Shown piece after piece: positions 26,191 through 35,258 of a stretch of DNA of 64,000 nucleotides. The DNA is from Pontibacterium sp049599735 (GTDB lineage: Bacteria > Pseudomonadota > Gammaproteobacteria > Pseudomonadales > Balneatricaceae). The DNA lies in NCBI GenBank assembly GCA_049599735.1, contig JBMYOX010000010.1:1-64000 (forward strand). The letters are read 5' to 3'. Each line of letters opens with the position of its first letter. Position 1 is the stretch's first letter. The notes under the pieces are model-generated. The model was not told the origin of the DNA. It was given only the letters and a program-made list of their open reading frames with translations, and did not search any database. The position numbers and the translations under genes are program-made.

Positions 26191-26967
26191 ATGGATCTAC
26201 TCCTGGAACAGGGCCTGCTTTTCTGTTTGTCTTTATTGGCAAACGGACTTTCAGCCATGGCGGGCGGTGGTGCGGGGTTGCTGCAATTACCCGTACTACT
26301 CTTTCTGGGGCTCAGCTTCCCCGTTGCGCTGGCGACCCATAAAATTGCCAGCATTGCACTGGGCATCGGTGCAACACTGCGGCACCTGAGGGAAGGCGCA
26401 CTCGACTGGCGGTTCTGCGCTTATATTCTTGCCTGGGGCCTGCCCGGTGTAATTCTGGGTGCTTATGTGGTGCTTCGTTTGCCTGAAGCCTGGACGATTT
26501 TTTCCTTAGGTCTGCTTACCACCGGGTTGGGTTTATATTCTTTTAGCAAAAAAGAGCTGGGATTAATCAACAGTCCAAAGCACCGCGATAAAAAAGGCCT
26601 GATGATCGGAGGCCTGGTGCTTTTTCTGATTGGCTTCCTGAACGGCTCTTTAACCTCAGGCACCGGGCTCTTTGTGACTTTGTGGATGGTTTTCTGGTTT
26701 GGCTTTGATTATAAGCGAGCAGTCACTTACGTACTGATATTAGTCGGATTGTTCTGGAATGCATCGGGTGCTTTGACAGTCGCGTTACAACAAGCCCCAC
26801 AATGGCAGTGGTTACCCGCTTTAATTGCAGGGGCTATTACAGGGGCTTATATGGGTGCTCATCTGGCCATTAGCCGGGGTAACAAACTGGTCAAACGAGC
26901 CTTTGAGACCTTAACCGTCTTAGTCGGCCTTAAACTCACCGGCGATGGGCTGGGTCTGCTTTTCTGA
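26191..26967 (+). CDS. TauE/SafE-family membrane permease
   Basis: A 258-residue integral membrane protein with about eight hydrophobic segments. The start, LLFCLSLLANGLSAMAGGGAGLLQLPVLL, and the mid-protein repeat FLNGSLTSGTGLFVTLWM are typical of the TauE/SafE group, which exports sulfite, sulfoacetate or other sulfur-linked organic anions. The substrate here is unknown. Its 3' end overlaps the converging divergent-polysaccharide-deacetylase gene by 48 bp. Confidence 0.85.
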   Translation: MDLLLEQGLLFCLSLLANGLSAMAGGGAGLLQLPVLLFLGLSFPVALATHKIASIALGIGATLRHLREGALDWRFCAYILAWGLPGVILGAYVVLRLPEAWTIFSLGLLTTGLGLYSFSKKELGLINSPKHRDKKGLMIGGLVLFLIGFLNGSLTSGTGLFVTLWMVFWFGFDYKRAVTYVLILVGLFWNASGALTVALQQAPQWQWLPALIAGAITGAYMGAHLAISRGNKLVKRAFETLTVLVGLKLTGDGLGLLF

Positions 26968-27765
26968 GGCATCAGCCAGCTGCAGTTGACGACGGGCACG
27001 CTCGGTCAACTGACGTTTAACTTCTGGTTCAACAATATCAGACGCTGAAACCAGGCGCACACCTTTGCTTTGCAGCTCGGGCAAAGCCTTTTTCAGGTAA
27101 TGGATTGTTTCAGCATAAGGATGCCCGATCACCACCACGTAACCATGTTTCTTCGCTATGTCCAGTGCCGCACTAAACTGCCGGTGGATAAATTCAGCAC
27201 TGGCTTCATGATCCAGAAAAACATGTCGCTTCAGGTAACGTACATTATTGTCCCGCGCTACTTTCCAGCCCAGTGCCTTAACCGTGGTAATGCTGTCGAT
27301 AAAATACAAATTCCGGGTTTTGATCGTATCCATCACCCATTGCATAGGTTTTATCATGCCGGTTAATCGACTACCCATATGATTATTCACACCCGCCACA
27401 TGGGGCACTTCATCCAAAGCAGCATTCAGTGCTGAAGTGATAGCTTCAGCATCCATCTCTGCCGTTAAAGCCCCCGGCCCCAGTGCTTTATTACGGGTAT
27501 TAGCCATAGGCGCATGCAGCATCACCTCACGCCCGCTTTGGTGGGCCTGCTCTGCAAAGCGTTTGGCATAAGGCGTATAAGGCAGAATTGAATAGGTCAG
27601 GGCGCCAGGCAAAGCCAGCGCCGCCTCCCCCAGCTTCCGGTTGTAACCCATATCATCAATCACCAGCACCATACGGGACTGAAATGGCTCAGCATGTGCC
27701 CCGCCTGCCATTGTCATCAGCGAAATAATCAGACCCAAAAGCATATTCAGAACCGGCTTATTCAT
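26920..27765 (-). CDS. Divergent polysaccharide deacetylase family protein (YibQ-like)
   Basis: A 281-residue secreted protein with a signal peptide ending near GGAHA-EP. The fold is the NodB-like DUF610 branch: LVIDDMGYNRKLGE near the start, EVMLHAPM, NNHMGSRLTG and VVIGHPYAETI. Catalysis has not been shown for this branch. It lies 4 bp after ctpA, and the gpmI-envC-ctpA-yibQ order is conserved in gammaproteobacteria, suggesting a role in envelope or cell-wall work with EnvC. Confidence 0.9.
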   Translation of the reverse strand: MNKPVLNMLLGLIISLMTMAGGAHAEPFQSRMVLVIDDMGYNRKLGEAALALPGALTYSILPYTPYAKRFAEQAHQSGREVMLHAPMANTRNKALGPGALTAEMDAEAITSALNAALDEVPHVAGVNNHMGSRLTGMIKPMQWVMDTIKTRNLYFIDSITTVKALGWKVARDNNVRYLKRHVFLDHEASAEFIHRQFSAALDIAKKHGYVVVIGHPYAETIHYLKKALPELQSKGVRLVSASDIVEPEVKRQLTERARRQLQLADASEKQTQPIAGEFKAD

Positions 27766-27769
27766 TACT

Positions 27770-29074
27770 TCAGTGTTCCTGCGACTTTACGATAGCGAGT
27801 GCTTTTAACAGGTTCAATGCTTCAAAGAGCTGGAAATCGTCTCTTAGCAGGCGCTGACTGCCCGCAAGACCATTACCAGTATTTTCAGTGGTCTGGATAT
27901 TTTCTAAATGGCCACTCAAATCACGCTCTTTAAGCTGTGACATGCCATTATCCAGCGGCTTTAACTCAGCATTAATGACTTCGATATCCGGCTCAATGCC
28001 CTGTGCCTGGATGGACCGGCCACCAGGCGTAAAATAACGCGCCGTGGTCAGCTTGATCGCGCGTTCTTTTCCTAAAGGTAAAATAGTCTGTACCGAGCCT
28101 TTGCCAAAGCTGTTGGTACCCATAACCACGGCCCGATTATGATCCTGCAGAGCACCGGCAACGATCTCTGAGGCTGAAGCCGAACCGCCATTAATCAAAA
28201 CCACCAGTGGCAGCTCTGCCAGTTCCGTATTGCTGTTCGCTTCAAAGACCTGATCAGAATTAGGAATACGACCCTCGGTATAAACAATTTTTCCCGTGTT
28301 CAGAAAAGCATTGCTGACATCCACCGCAGCCTGTAATACCCCACCCGGATTGTTACGCAAGTCGAGCACCAAACCTTTTAAAGCCTGATCTTCAGATAAA
28401 GCCGCCAGCTGTTTCAGCAGCTCTTTACCGGTATTCACCTGAAACTGGGAAATACGCAGATAACCGTAGCCTGGTGCCAGCATCCGCGTTTTGACACTGG
28501 CCACCTGTATCAGATCCCGCACGACAGTAATTTTAAGGGGTTTATCATGGCCCTCACGAAGAATGGTCAGCACAATCGGATCACCCGCTTTACCGCGCAT
28601 CAGATTAATCGCCTCTTCCAGTACCATGCCCGATACGGGCTCATCATCCAGCTGAGTAATAAGATCACCGGCCTTAACACCCGCACGCTGCGCCGGTGTA
28701 TCATCGATCGGCGTGATCACACGGATATAAGGCTCTTCCAGACCCACCTCAATCCCCAGGCCACCGAACTCACCGCTGGTATGCACCTGCAGAGCTGAAA
28801 ATTCTTCCGCATTCATATAACTGGAATGCGGGTCCAGCCCCGCCAGCATACCCCGCACCGCATCTTCTAATAACTGTGCATCATCCACCGGCTCCACATA
28901 AGCGTTTTTAATGCGTTCAAACACTTCGGCAAATAAACGTAACTCTTCCAGCGGCAATGTCTTATGCACCGACTCGTCAGGTACAGGAGCGGTAGCCATC
29001 GCCAGAGGGCTTCCCATCAGGGCCAATAGCACCAGTGAATGCAAAGCGCGTTGCACGGTTTTATGTAAAATCAT
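27770..29074 (-). CDS. ctpA: Carboxy-terminal processing protease (S41A)
   Basis: A 434-residue periplasmic protease with a signal peptide (hydrophobic core LHSLVLLALMGSPLAMA), a PDZ domain (about residues 95-180, SGEFGGLGIEVGLEEPYIRV) and an S41 core. The catalytic serine is in GGSASASEIVAGAL and the lysine in NSFGKGSVQTILPL, with the glutamine four residues later. In Pseudomonas, CtpA degrades peptidoglycan hydrolases; the link to EnvC next door fits. AGGGA is 7-8 nt before the ATG at 29074; a longer in-frame start at 29197 would run into envC and is rejected. Confidence 0.94.
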   Translation of the reverse strand: MILHKTVQRALHSLVLLALMGSPLAMATAPVPDESVHKTLPLEELRLFAEVFERIKNAYVEPVDDAQLLEDAVRGMLAGLDPHSSYMNAEEFSALQVHTSGEFGGLGIEVGLEEPYIRVITPIDDTPAQRAGVKAGDLITQLDDEPVSGMVLEEAINLMRGKAGDPIVLTILREGHDKPLKITVVRDLIQVASVKTRMLAPGYGYLRISQFQVNTGKELLKQLAALSEDQALKGLVLDLRNNPGGVLQAAVDVSNAFLNTGKIVYTEGRIPNSDQVFEANSNTELAELPLVVLINGGSASASEIVAGALQDHNRAVVMGTNSFGKGSVQTILPLGKERAIKLTTARYFTPGGRSIQAQGIEPDIEVINAELKPLDNGMSQLKERDLSGHLENIQTTENTGNGLAGSQRLLRDDFQLFEALNLLKALAIVKSQEH

Positions 29075-29102
29075 TCTTTGTCCCTTAAATATCTCAAAAT
29101 GA

Positions 29103-30260
29103 TTAACGCCTGCTAAGCCAGCGCTTCGGATTGGTTGCCTTGCCTTTATAACGAATTGCAAAGTACAGGCCCGGTGCCGTCCGTCCACCACTGGCACCTA
29201 CAGTTGCAATTGAGTCACCCGCAGAAACCCAGTCTCCGACTTCCCGCTGTAAGCTTTCATTGTAGCCATAGAGTGTCAGATAGTTACCGCCATGATCAAT
29301 AATCAATACCAGCCCGTAACCGCGCAGCCAGTTTGAGAAGACCACACGCCCGTGATGAACCGCTTTAACCACATGACCGGTTTTTCCTGATATCCAAATG
29401 CCATCATAGCGAATCTTGTCACGGACACTGCCAAAGCTGCGCTTCACCTTACCTTTAACCGGCCAGCTCAGCTTGCCTTTCAGCTCACGAAAGCTTTTAC
29501 CATCACGCGCAAGGGCTGCTTTATCAATGGTCTGCTGTACCGCCACCAGCACTTTTTCCAGCCGGGCCTTATCGGCCTTAAGGCGTGACAGCCGCTGTTT
29601 ATCAGACTTAATGCTGCCCTGAATTGCAGCCAGCGCCTGCTTTCTATCGCGGCGCTCCTTCTCAAGCCCACTGGCTTCCAGCTTCAATTGTCGGCGCTTA
29701 AGCACAATTTTTTGTTCGGTTTCCGATAATTCGGATTCCGTCATATTCAGTTGACCTAAACGCTGTCTGAAGCTTTTAAGCTGGGTGGCCAACTCGCTAT
29801 TAATCGTGCCAAAATAACGCATCATACGCGATAATTCATCAGGATCGCGCTGGGTGAGCAAAGCCTGCAACCAGGGCTGCTGGCCCATTTTATACTGGGC
29901 TCTTAACTGGCGGGTAATTAAACGAGCCCGTTCGTCCAGAGCAACTCGCAACTGATCCCGCTTTCCCTCCAGCGAACCCGCGTGAGTGCCCAGCCGGGCC
30001 AGCTGTTGATCCAGTGCCCGTACCTGTTTGCTGATACGCCCGATAGACAACTCACTTTTTCTTAAGGTCCGGCTCAGCACCGAGGCTTTATCCTGCCGTT
30101 CAGATAAGCGACCCTGAAGTGCGTGGATGTCTTTTTTAAGCTGAGAAAGCTGGGAGTCTGTCGCTTTTTTATCCGCAGAAAATGCGGAACAAGAAAGCAG
30201 TAACAGAAGAATAACAGGCAGGTATAGGGAGATCTGAAGACGCGGAGTCAGGCATGACAT
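29103..30260 (-). CDS. envC: Murein hydrolase activator EnvC
   Basis: A 385-residue secreted protein: signal peptide (LPVILLLLLSCSAFS), a long coiled coil over about residues 35-245, and a C-terminal LytM (M23) domain. The LytM metal residues are missing: the usual HxxxD and HxH positions read RYDGIWI and LYGYNES. This is the hallmark of EnvC, which does not cut murein but activates AmiA/AmiB amidases at the septum through FtsEX. GGAG lies 8 nt before the ATG at 30260; an in-frame ATG at 30281, next to the gpmI stop, is the alternative. Confidence 0.93.
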   Translation of the reverse strand: MSCLTPRLQISLYLPVILLLLLSCSAFSADKKATDSQLSQLKKDIHALQGRLSERQDKASVLSRTLRKSELSIGRISKQVRALDQQLARLGTHAGSLEGKRDQLRVALDERARLITRQLRAQYKMGQQPWLQALLTQRDPDELSRMMRYFGTINSELATQLKSFRQRLGQLNMTESELSETEQKIVLKRRQLKLEASGLEKERRDRKQALAAIQGSIKSDKQRLSRLKADKARLEKVLVAVQQTIDKAALARDGKSFRELKGKLSWPVKGKVKRSFGSVRDKIRYDGIWISGKTGHVVKAVHHGRVVFSNWLRGYGLVLIIDHGGNYLTLYGYNESLQREVGDWVSAGDSIATVGASGGRTAPGLYFAIRYKGKATNPKRWLSRR

Positions 30261-30281
30261 AATCTGACTCCGCACCGGCAT

Positions 30282-31835
30282 TTACTTAAAGGTCACCAGA
30301 GAATGACCCGTCATTTCCACAGGAGCATCCACCGCCATTAAATCCAGCAGGGTTGGAGCCAGATCACAAAGTGCACCATCTTTCAGGGATAGCTCAGCTT
30401 TGCGCGGGCCGTCATAGACCAGCGCAACCGGCCAGATTGTATGGGCCGTATGGGGCTGGCCGGTAACAGGATCAAGCATCATTTCAACGTTGCCGTGATC
30501 GGCTGTAATCAGCGTTTCACCGCCAACCTCGGCCATCGCTTCGAGCACCTGGCGAACACTGTTATCCACCGCTTCAACCGCCTGTACTGCCGCATCAAAC
30601 ACACCGGTATGGCCCACCATATCACCATTGGCAAAATTACAGACGATCAGGTCAAATTTGCGACTTCTGATAGCTTCAACTAATTTTTCTGTGACTTCAG
30701 GTGCACTCATCTCTGGTTGAAGATCATAAGTGGCCACATCCGGAGACGGCACCAGAATGCGCTCTTCACCTTTATAAACTGCTTCCTGCCCGCCGTTAAA
30801 GAAAAAAGTCACATGGGCATACTTTTCTGTTTCAGCAATACGCAACTGTGTTTTCCCAAGACCCGACAGGTATTCACCCAGATCATTAGAAATAACCTGA
30901 GGCTCATAAGCACAAGGGGCATCAATGCTTGCGGCATACTGTGTCATCATCACATAGGCCCCCAGAGCAGGCGCTGCTGTGCGCTCAAAACCATCAAACT
31001 CTGCGCCTTCAACAAAACAGCGGGTGATTTCGCGCGCCCGGTCGGGACGGAAATTTGCACAAATCAGCGTATCACCATCCTGTATGCGCGCGACGGGCTG
31101 CCCTTCAGCATCAGTAATCACCGTTGCGGCTACAAATTCATCATTTTCATCCCGTGCATAAGCCGAAGCCAGCGCATCAGCCGCACTGGTAGCGGTTTTT
31201 ACACCCAGGCCCCGGGTCATTGCATCATAGGCCAACTGCACCCGATCCCAGCGATTATCACGATCCATCGCATAATAACGCCCGACTACCGTTGCTATAC
31301 CGCCAAAGCCCAACGCATCAAAGGTTGACTGTAGTTTGGCCAGAGAAGGCTCTGCTGAACGGGGTGGCATATCCCGACCATCCAGAATGGCATGCAGGTA
31401 GATTTTTTTCGCCCCGCGATTCGCCGCCATTTTGATCAGCGCAACAATATGATCTTCATGGCTGTGCACTCCGCCGGGTGATAACAGACCCAGCAAATGT
31501 ACCGCTTTGCCTGCTGAAATCGCCTGATCCATTGCCGCCACCAGCACCGGGTTTTCAAAAAAATCACCATCGGCAATGGCTTTGGAGATACGGGTAAAGT
31601 TCTGATAAACAGTGCGTCCGGCACCGATATTCATATGACCTACTTCAGAATTACCCATCTGCCCTTCCGGCAGTCCCACGGCCAGCCCCGAAGTCGCAAT
31701 GCGGGAAACCGGGTTATTGGCCAGCAAAGCATCCCAGGTGGGGGTGGCCGCTGCCTCGATCGCAGAGGATTCAGAAGGCTCAATGCCGAATCCATCCAGA
31801 ATAATCAGTGCCTTAGTTGCGCGTGAGTCAGCCAT
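30282..31835 (-). CDS. gpmI: 2,3-bisphosphoglycerate-independent phosphoglycerate mutase
   Basis: A 517-residue Mn-dependent enzyme that interconverts 3- and 2-phosphoglycerate in glycolysis. It belongs to the alkaline phosphatase superfamily: first metal site ALIILDGFG, phospho-serine in MGNSEVGHMNIGAGR, HSHEDHI, ILDGRDMPPRS, and the metal motifs ANGDMVGHTG and TADHGNVEMM near the end. Length is standard. Heads the gpmI-envC-ctpA-yibQ operon, with envC starting at or near its stop. Confidence 0.97.
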   Translation of the reverse strand: MADSRATKALIILDGFGIEPSESSAIEAAATPTWDALLANNPVSRIATSGLAVGLPEGQMGNSEVGHMNIGAGRTVYQNFTRISKAIADGDFFENPVLVAAMDQAISAGKAVHLLGLLSPGGVHSHEDHIVALIKMAANRGAKKIYLHAILDGRDMPPRSAEPSLAKLQSTFDALGFGGIATVVGRYYAMDRDNRWDRVQLAYDAMTRGLGVKTATSAADALASAYARDENDEFVAATVITDAEGQPVARIQDGDTLICANFRPDRAREITRCFVEGAEFDGFERTAAPALGAYVMMTQYAASIDAPCAYEPQVISNDLGEYLSGLGKTQLRIAETEKYAHVTFFFNGGQEAVYKGEERILVPSPDVATYDLQPEMSAPEVTEKLVEAIRSRKFDLIVCNFANGDMVGHTGVFDAAVQAVEAVDNSVRQVLEAMAEVGGETLITADHGNVEMMLDPVTGQPHTAHTIWPVALVYDGPRKAELSLKDGALCDLAPTLLDLMAVDAPVEMTGHSLVTFK

Positions 31836-32064
31836 AGTCAGTTAGTTCCCTGCCCGGAAGTGATGGTTGAAGAGGCGGCTATTTTACTCTGAATGCCCTG
31901 TTAACGCGAACCAGTCGCATACAGAAAAGTGTTTAATTAAACGAATTTCCCATCCTGAGGCACTGTTTTTGCCTCACCGCCTTATGCCGGTGTTGATCGC
32001 GCTGTATACTTACCGGCTTTGATTTAACGCCAGACCCCTGCGGTCGTCCGATTCGAGAAAAACG

Positions 32065-32478
32065 ATGGAACAAGTGATTGAGTTTATTGGCAACCATGCC
32101 TTACTGGTCGCAGCCTGGGTGCTGACCCTGCTGATGCTGCTATGGAATGAAAACCGTAAAGGTGGCAAATCGGTCACAGCGGCCATTGCCACTCAGATGA
32201 TCAATAAAGAAGATGCGCTTATTCTGGATATCCGTCCTAAGAAGGAATGGGTAGCCGGCCATATTACCGGTGCACGCAACCTGCCTCTGGCAGAGCTGGA
32301 TCGTCGTATCGATGAGCTGACAAAGTTCAAGAGCAAACCCGTTATTATTGTCTGCAATCTGGGCCAGACCGCCTCTGCTGCGGTTAAAAAGCTAAACGCG
32401 GCTGACTTTAATAATGTCGTACGCCTGTCAGGCGGCATGACGGAATGGAAGGCGCAGAGCCTGCCGGTTGTAAAATAA
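32065..32478 (+). CDS. Membrane-anchored rhodanese-like protein (YibN type)
   Basis: A 137-residue protein with one N-terminal TM helix (IGNHALLVAAWVLTLLMLLW) and a cytosolic rhodanese domain (LILDIRPKKEWVAGHITGARNLPL). The active-site cysteine is present in IIVCNLGQTAS, so sulfur or selenium transfer is possible. The yibN-grxC-secB order is conserved in gammaproteobacteria. Divergent from gpmI; grxC begins 3 bp after its stop. Confidence 0.9.
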   Translation: MEQVIEFIGNHALLVAAWVLTLLMLLWNENRKGGKSVTAAIATQMINKEDALILDIRPKKEWVAGHITGARNLPLAELDRRIDELTKFKSKPVIIVCNLGQTASAAVKKLNAADFNNVVRLSGGMTEWKAQSLPVVK

Positions 32479-32481
32479 ACG

Positions 32482-32736
32482 ATGAAAGAAACGCTTATTT
32501 ATACAACGGCCTGGTGCCCGTTTTGCATTCGCGCAAAAATGCTGCTGGATCAGAAGTCTGTCAGCTACAAAGAAATTAACGTCGATAAGGTATCAGGCGC
32601 CCGTCAGGAAATGATGAAGCGCAGCGCCCAACGCACGGTGCCCCAGATATTTATCGGTAATACCCATGTGGGTGGTTGTGATGACCTGTTTGCACTTGAG
32701 CGACAAGACAAACTTGATGCATTGCTCGCCGATTAA
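32482..32736 (+). CDS. grxC: Glutaredoxin 3
   Basis: An 84-residue thioredoxin-fold protein with the redox motif CPFC (residues about 12-15), the cis-proline segment TVPQIFI and the glutathione-binding GGCDDLF. It reduces disulfides with glutathione, for example in ribonucleotide reductase. The motif is CPFC where E. coli Grx3 has CPYC, a common variant. Operon partner of the rhodanese and secB. Confidence 0.96.
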   Translation: MKETLIYTTAWCPFCIRAKMLLDQKSVSYKEINVDKVSGARQEMMKRSAQRTVPQIFIGNTHVGGCDDLFALERQDKLDALLAD

Positions 32737-32765
32737 CCCCTCTTACTCAATTAAGGATTGTTAGT

Positions 32766-33242
32766 ATGTCTGAGAATGAAAAGAACCAGCAGAGCGAAGC
32801 TCAAGGCCCGCAGTTTGCCGTACAACGTGTTTACATCAAAGACTCATCGCTGGAGTCCCCTAATTCACCCGCCGTGTTCACCAAACAATGGCAGCCTGAA
32901 ATCAACCTGGATATGAACTCCCGCACCCAGCAGCTGGGTGAAGGTGCCTACGAGGTTGTTCTGACACTGACCATCACCGTTAAGAATGACGAAGAAACGG
33001 CTTTTCTGGTTGAACTGCAGCAGGCAGGTATTTTCTCTGTCTCCGGTCTGGACGAAGCTGAACTGCACCATACATTAGGTGCATTCTGCCCGAACATTCT
33101 GTTCCCTTATGCACGTGAAGCGATCGACAGCATGGTCACTAAAGCCAGCTTCCCACCGCTGATGCTGGCACCGGTTAACTTTGACGCCCTCTACGCACAG
33201 CAGCTGGCACAACAGCAGGCTGAAACCGCCGAGAGCCACTAA
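32766..33242 (+). CDS. secB: Protein-export chaperone SecB
   Basis: A 158-residue cytosolic chaperone that keeps preproteins unfolded and hands them to SecA. It shows the family stretches FAVQRVYIKDSSLESPNSP, AYEVVLTLTITVKN, and the SecA-contact end CPNILFPYAREAIDSMV and FPPLMLAPVNFDALY. The acidic surface and length are typical. AAGGAT lies before the ATG; a strong terminator follows. Confidence 0.98.
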   Translation: MSENEKNQQSEAQGPQFAVQRVYIKDSSLESPNSPAVFTKQWQPEINLDMNSRTQQLGEGAYEVVLTLTITVKNDEETAFLVELQQAGIFSVSGLDEAELHHTLGAFCPNILFPYAREAIDSMVTKASFPPLMLAPVNFDALYAQQLAQQQAETAESH

Positions 33243-33264
33243 GTTTTTCAGGTAGCTGAGAATC

Positions 33265-33298
33265 AAAAAAGCCGGTGCATCACAGCACCGGCTTTTTT
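33265..33298 (+). terminator. Intrinsic terminator of the secB operon
   Basis: GCCGGTGC / GCACCGGC hairpin with a 6-nt loop, flanked by six A and six T, so it could act in both directions. Confidence 0.9.
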
Positions 33299-33300
33299 AT

Positions 33301-34086
33301 AGCCGGATCCGACCCTATTATTGTGACTGATGCTCAACTGCCTCAGGCTGGCTCAGAGGTGACATTGTCTGCATAAGGCCCCGCAGGCCTCCGAAAATCT
33401 AAATTGGCCGGAGCTTAAAGACGAAGACAGCAGCAAGCATTGCAGGAGCTGTGGGATTGTATTGTCGGAGCTTTGGGATTGTGATATTTTCGATAAATTA
33501 ACTGAAGGTAGATCAGGATGAAATCATTTATTTTCACGTAAAGAAGCTATCACTCAACAAAAATATCTCTTGCTCTGTTTATTAAAATTTTTCGCATACA
33601 AGGAAACAAGCTGTTTCTATTCATAAAATCAGGAGAAAACATTAAAATCTTTATGGGGAGCTATATTCACACTTTTTAAACTAATCATACCTGAAGATGC
33701 TAACATCATTATTCCGTTTATCAACCGATTTTTAATAAGCAACCTTAACCAGCGACCAGGATAAAACAAAATTTCAAGCTGCATCTGACAGATTTTTTAA
33801 TAGAATTCCCGGCGATATAAAACCCATTGCTGTCTTTTATACCGGTGAGCATTCCTGCGAAGTCGTATATTAGGGTGCAACACTCTTCGGACAAAGCGCG
33901 TACCGTTTACGCCTGCCAAACAGTTTATTAAAATAATATGATTTATCGCCAAACAAGCACTTATTCCTATTAAAACCTGCAATCTGAGGACGTTAAAAGA
34001 CGGAAGATCACTAATAAAAATAATGACAGGATCGGCTTTTATCAAAAAGCTCTTCCAACTTTCATCGAAATTTTTAAGGATTGAAA
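33301..34086. other. AT-rich non-coding stretch before the acyltransferase gene
   Basis: Nearly 800 bp without a convincing gene. From about 33480 it is clearly more AT-rich than its surroundings. It contains an imperfect 22-bp tandem duplication at 33445-33488 (both units GGAGCT, T/GTGGGATTGT) and several short non-functional frames. An 82-codon minus-strand frame at 33797-34045 has no family features. Probably part of an acquired segment with the acyltransferase. Confidence 0.45.
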
Positions 34087-35178
34087 ATGGATCGTTTCGT
34101 TAGCATTCAGATTTTAAGGGCCGTAGCTGCGCTTTCCGTATTACTATCTCACGTCAAATTACCACTTTACGAAGTCTATGGATGGGGAGGACTGGGCCCC
34201 ATATTTGACAGTCTGCTGGGGGCTATCGGTGTCGATATATTTTTTGTAGTCAGCGGCTTTGTAATTGCATTAACTGCAGATAAAAAAAACCACACCCCTA
34301 AAGCATTTGCACTCAACCGATTTATTCGGGTTGTTCCAATTTACTATGTATATACTATTCCATTCGCAATTTACTTTATTTTAAATGGAAATATTTCAAC
34401 GGCCAGCACGTTCAATAGCACTCTTTTTCTGCCACTGCTGGATATAGGAGAATTTTCCAATCCATTTCATTCATATGGCTGGACGCTGTCATTCGAAGTC
34501 TGGTTCTATGTTATGTTCACTTTTATTCTTTTCTTTGCCGGTAGATCCGCATTTACAGTCATGCCCGCAGTAATACTGGCCTTAATGCCACTTTCGTATT
34601 TTTCCGCTCAGCAGGACTGGTTTTTCTTATCATTTGCCTTTCATCCTATGACGGGGGAGTTCGCACTGGGCTGCCTGGCTTATCTGATTTATAAGTCCGG
34701 ATGGCTACAACCACGACTGGGTGCCATATTCACGCTTTCAGCGATAATTCTTATCTTTACGGTATCTCTTGCTTACGAAGACTTAGCATGGCACGAGCAA
34801 ATTTTATCTGATTTTCAGCAAGGCTTGCATCGATTTATATACTGGGGGCTGCCCTCTTTTGTACTTCTGCTCGGGTTACTGGCACTGGAACCCTTCTTAC
34901 AAACCGCAAAACTGAAAGGGCTCTGCTATTTGGGGGATATTTCTTACTCTCTTTACCTTGTCCAGCCCTTCATATTTAAATTTATTGAGATAGTAGCCCC
35001 GAAAATATCAATGCCATCCATATACTGGGCATTACTGGCGATCCCCGGGGGCATAGCAGCAGGTGCGGCAAGTTATGAGATAGTCGAGAAACCCCTTATG
35101 AGATACATGAGAGCCCGGATGCTTTATCCCGCAACTAAAAGTAAACATCCGGAGCGCCCTACCTGTACTCCCACGTAG
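34087..35178 (+). CDS. Acyltransferase 3 family membrane protein (OafA-like)
   Basis: A 363-residue protein with about ten TM helices. The start FVSIQILRAVAALSVLLSHV (R and H of the family signature), VSGFVIAL and the NRFIRVVPIYYVYT segment mark the acyltransferase-3 group, which adds acetyl or other acyl groups to O-antigen, capsule or peptidoglycan sugars. AAGGA lies 6 nt before the ATG at 34087. The gene and its long upstream region are AT-rich and single, between housekeeping operons, which suggests horizontal gain. It may decorate the polysaccharide encoded after 47 kb, but this is not shown. Confidence 0.9.
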   Translation: MDRFVSIQILRAVAALSVLLSHVKLPLYEVYGWGGLGPIFDSLLGAIGVDIFFVVSGFVIALTADKKNHTPKAFALNRFIRVVPIYYVYTIPFAIYFILNGNISTASTFNSTLFLPLLDIGEFSNPFHSYGWTLSFEVWFYVMFTFILFFAGRSAFTVMPAVILALMPLSYFSAQQDWFFLSFAFHPMTGEFALGCLAYLIYKSGWLQPRLGAIFTLSAIILIFTVSLAYEDLAWHEQILSDFQQGLHRFIYWGLPSFVLLLGLLALEPFLQTAKLKGLCYLGDISYSLYLVQPFIFKFIEIVAPKISMPSIYWALLAIPGGIAAGAASYEIVEKPLMRYMRARMLYPATKSKHPERPTCTPT

Positions 35179-35258
35179 CCCGTTTATCGTAAGATAATGT
35201 TTATTTCAGGCAGAGGTGCAAGGGATTGCGCTTATCTCAAGGATGAGAACCCCTGCTC

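Noticed and set aside
33797..34045. 82-codon minus-strand frame in the AT-rich gap
   Set aside because: No ribosome site, no recognisable domain and odd composition; likely chance.
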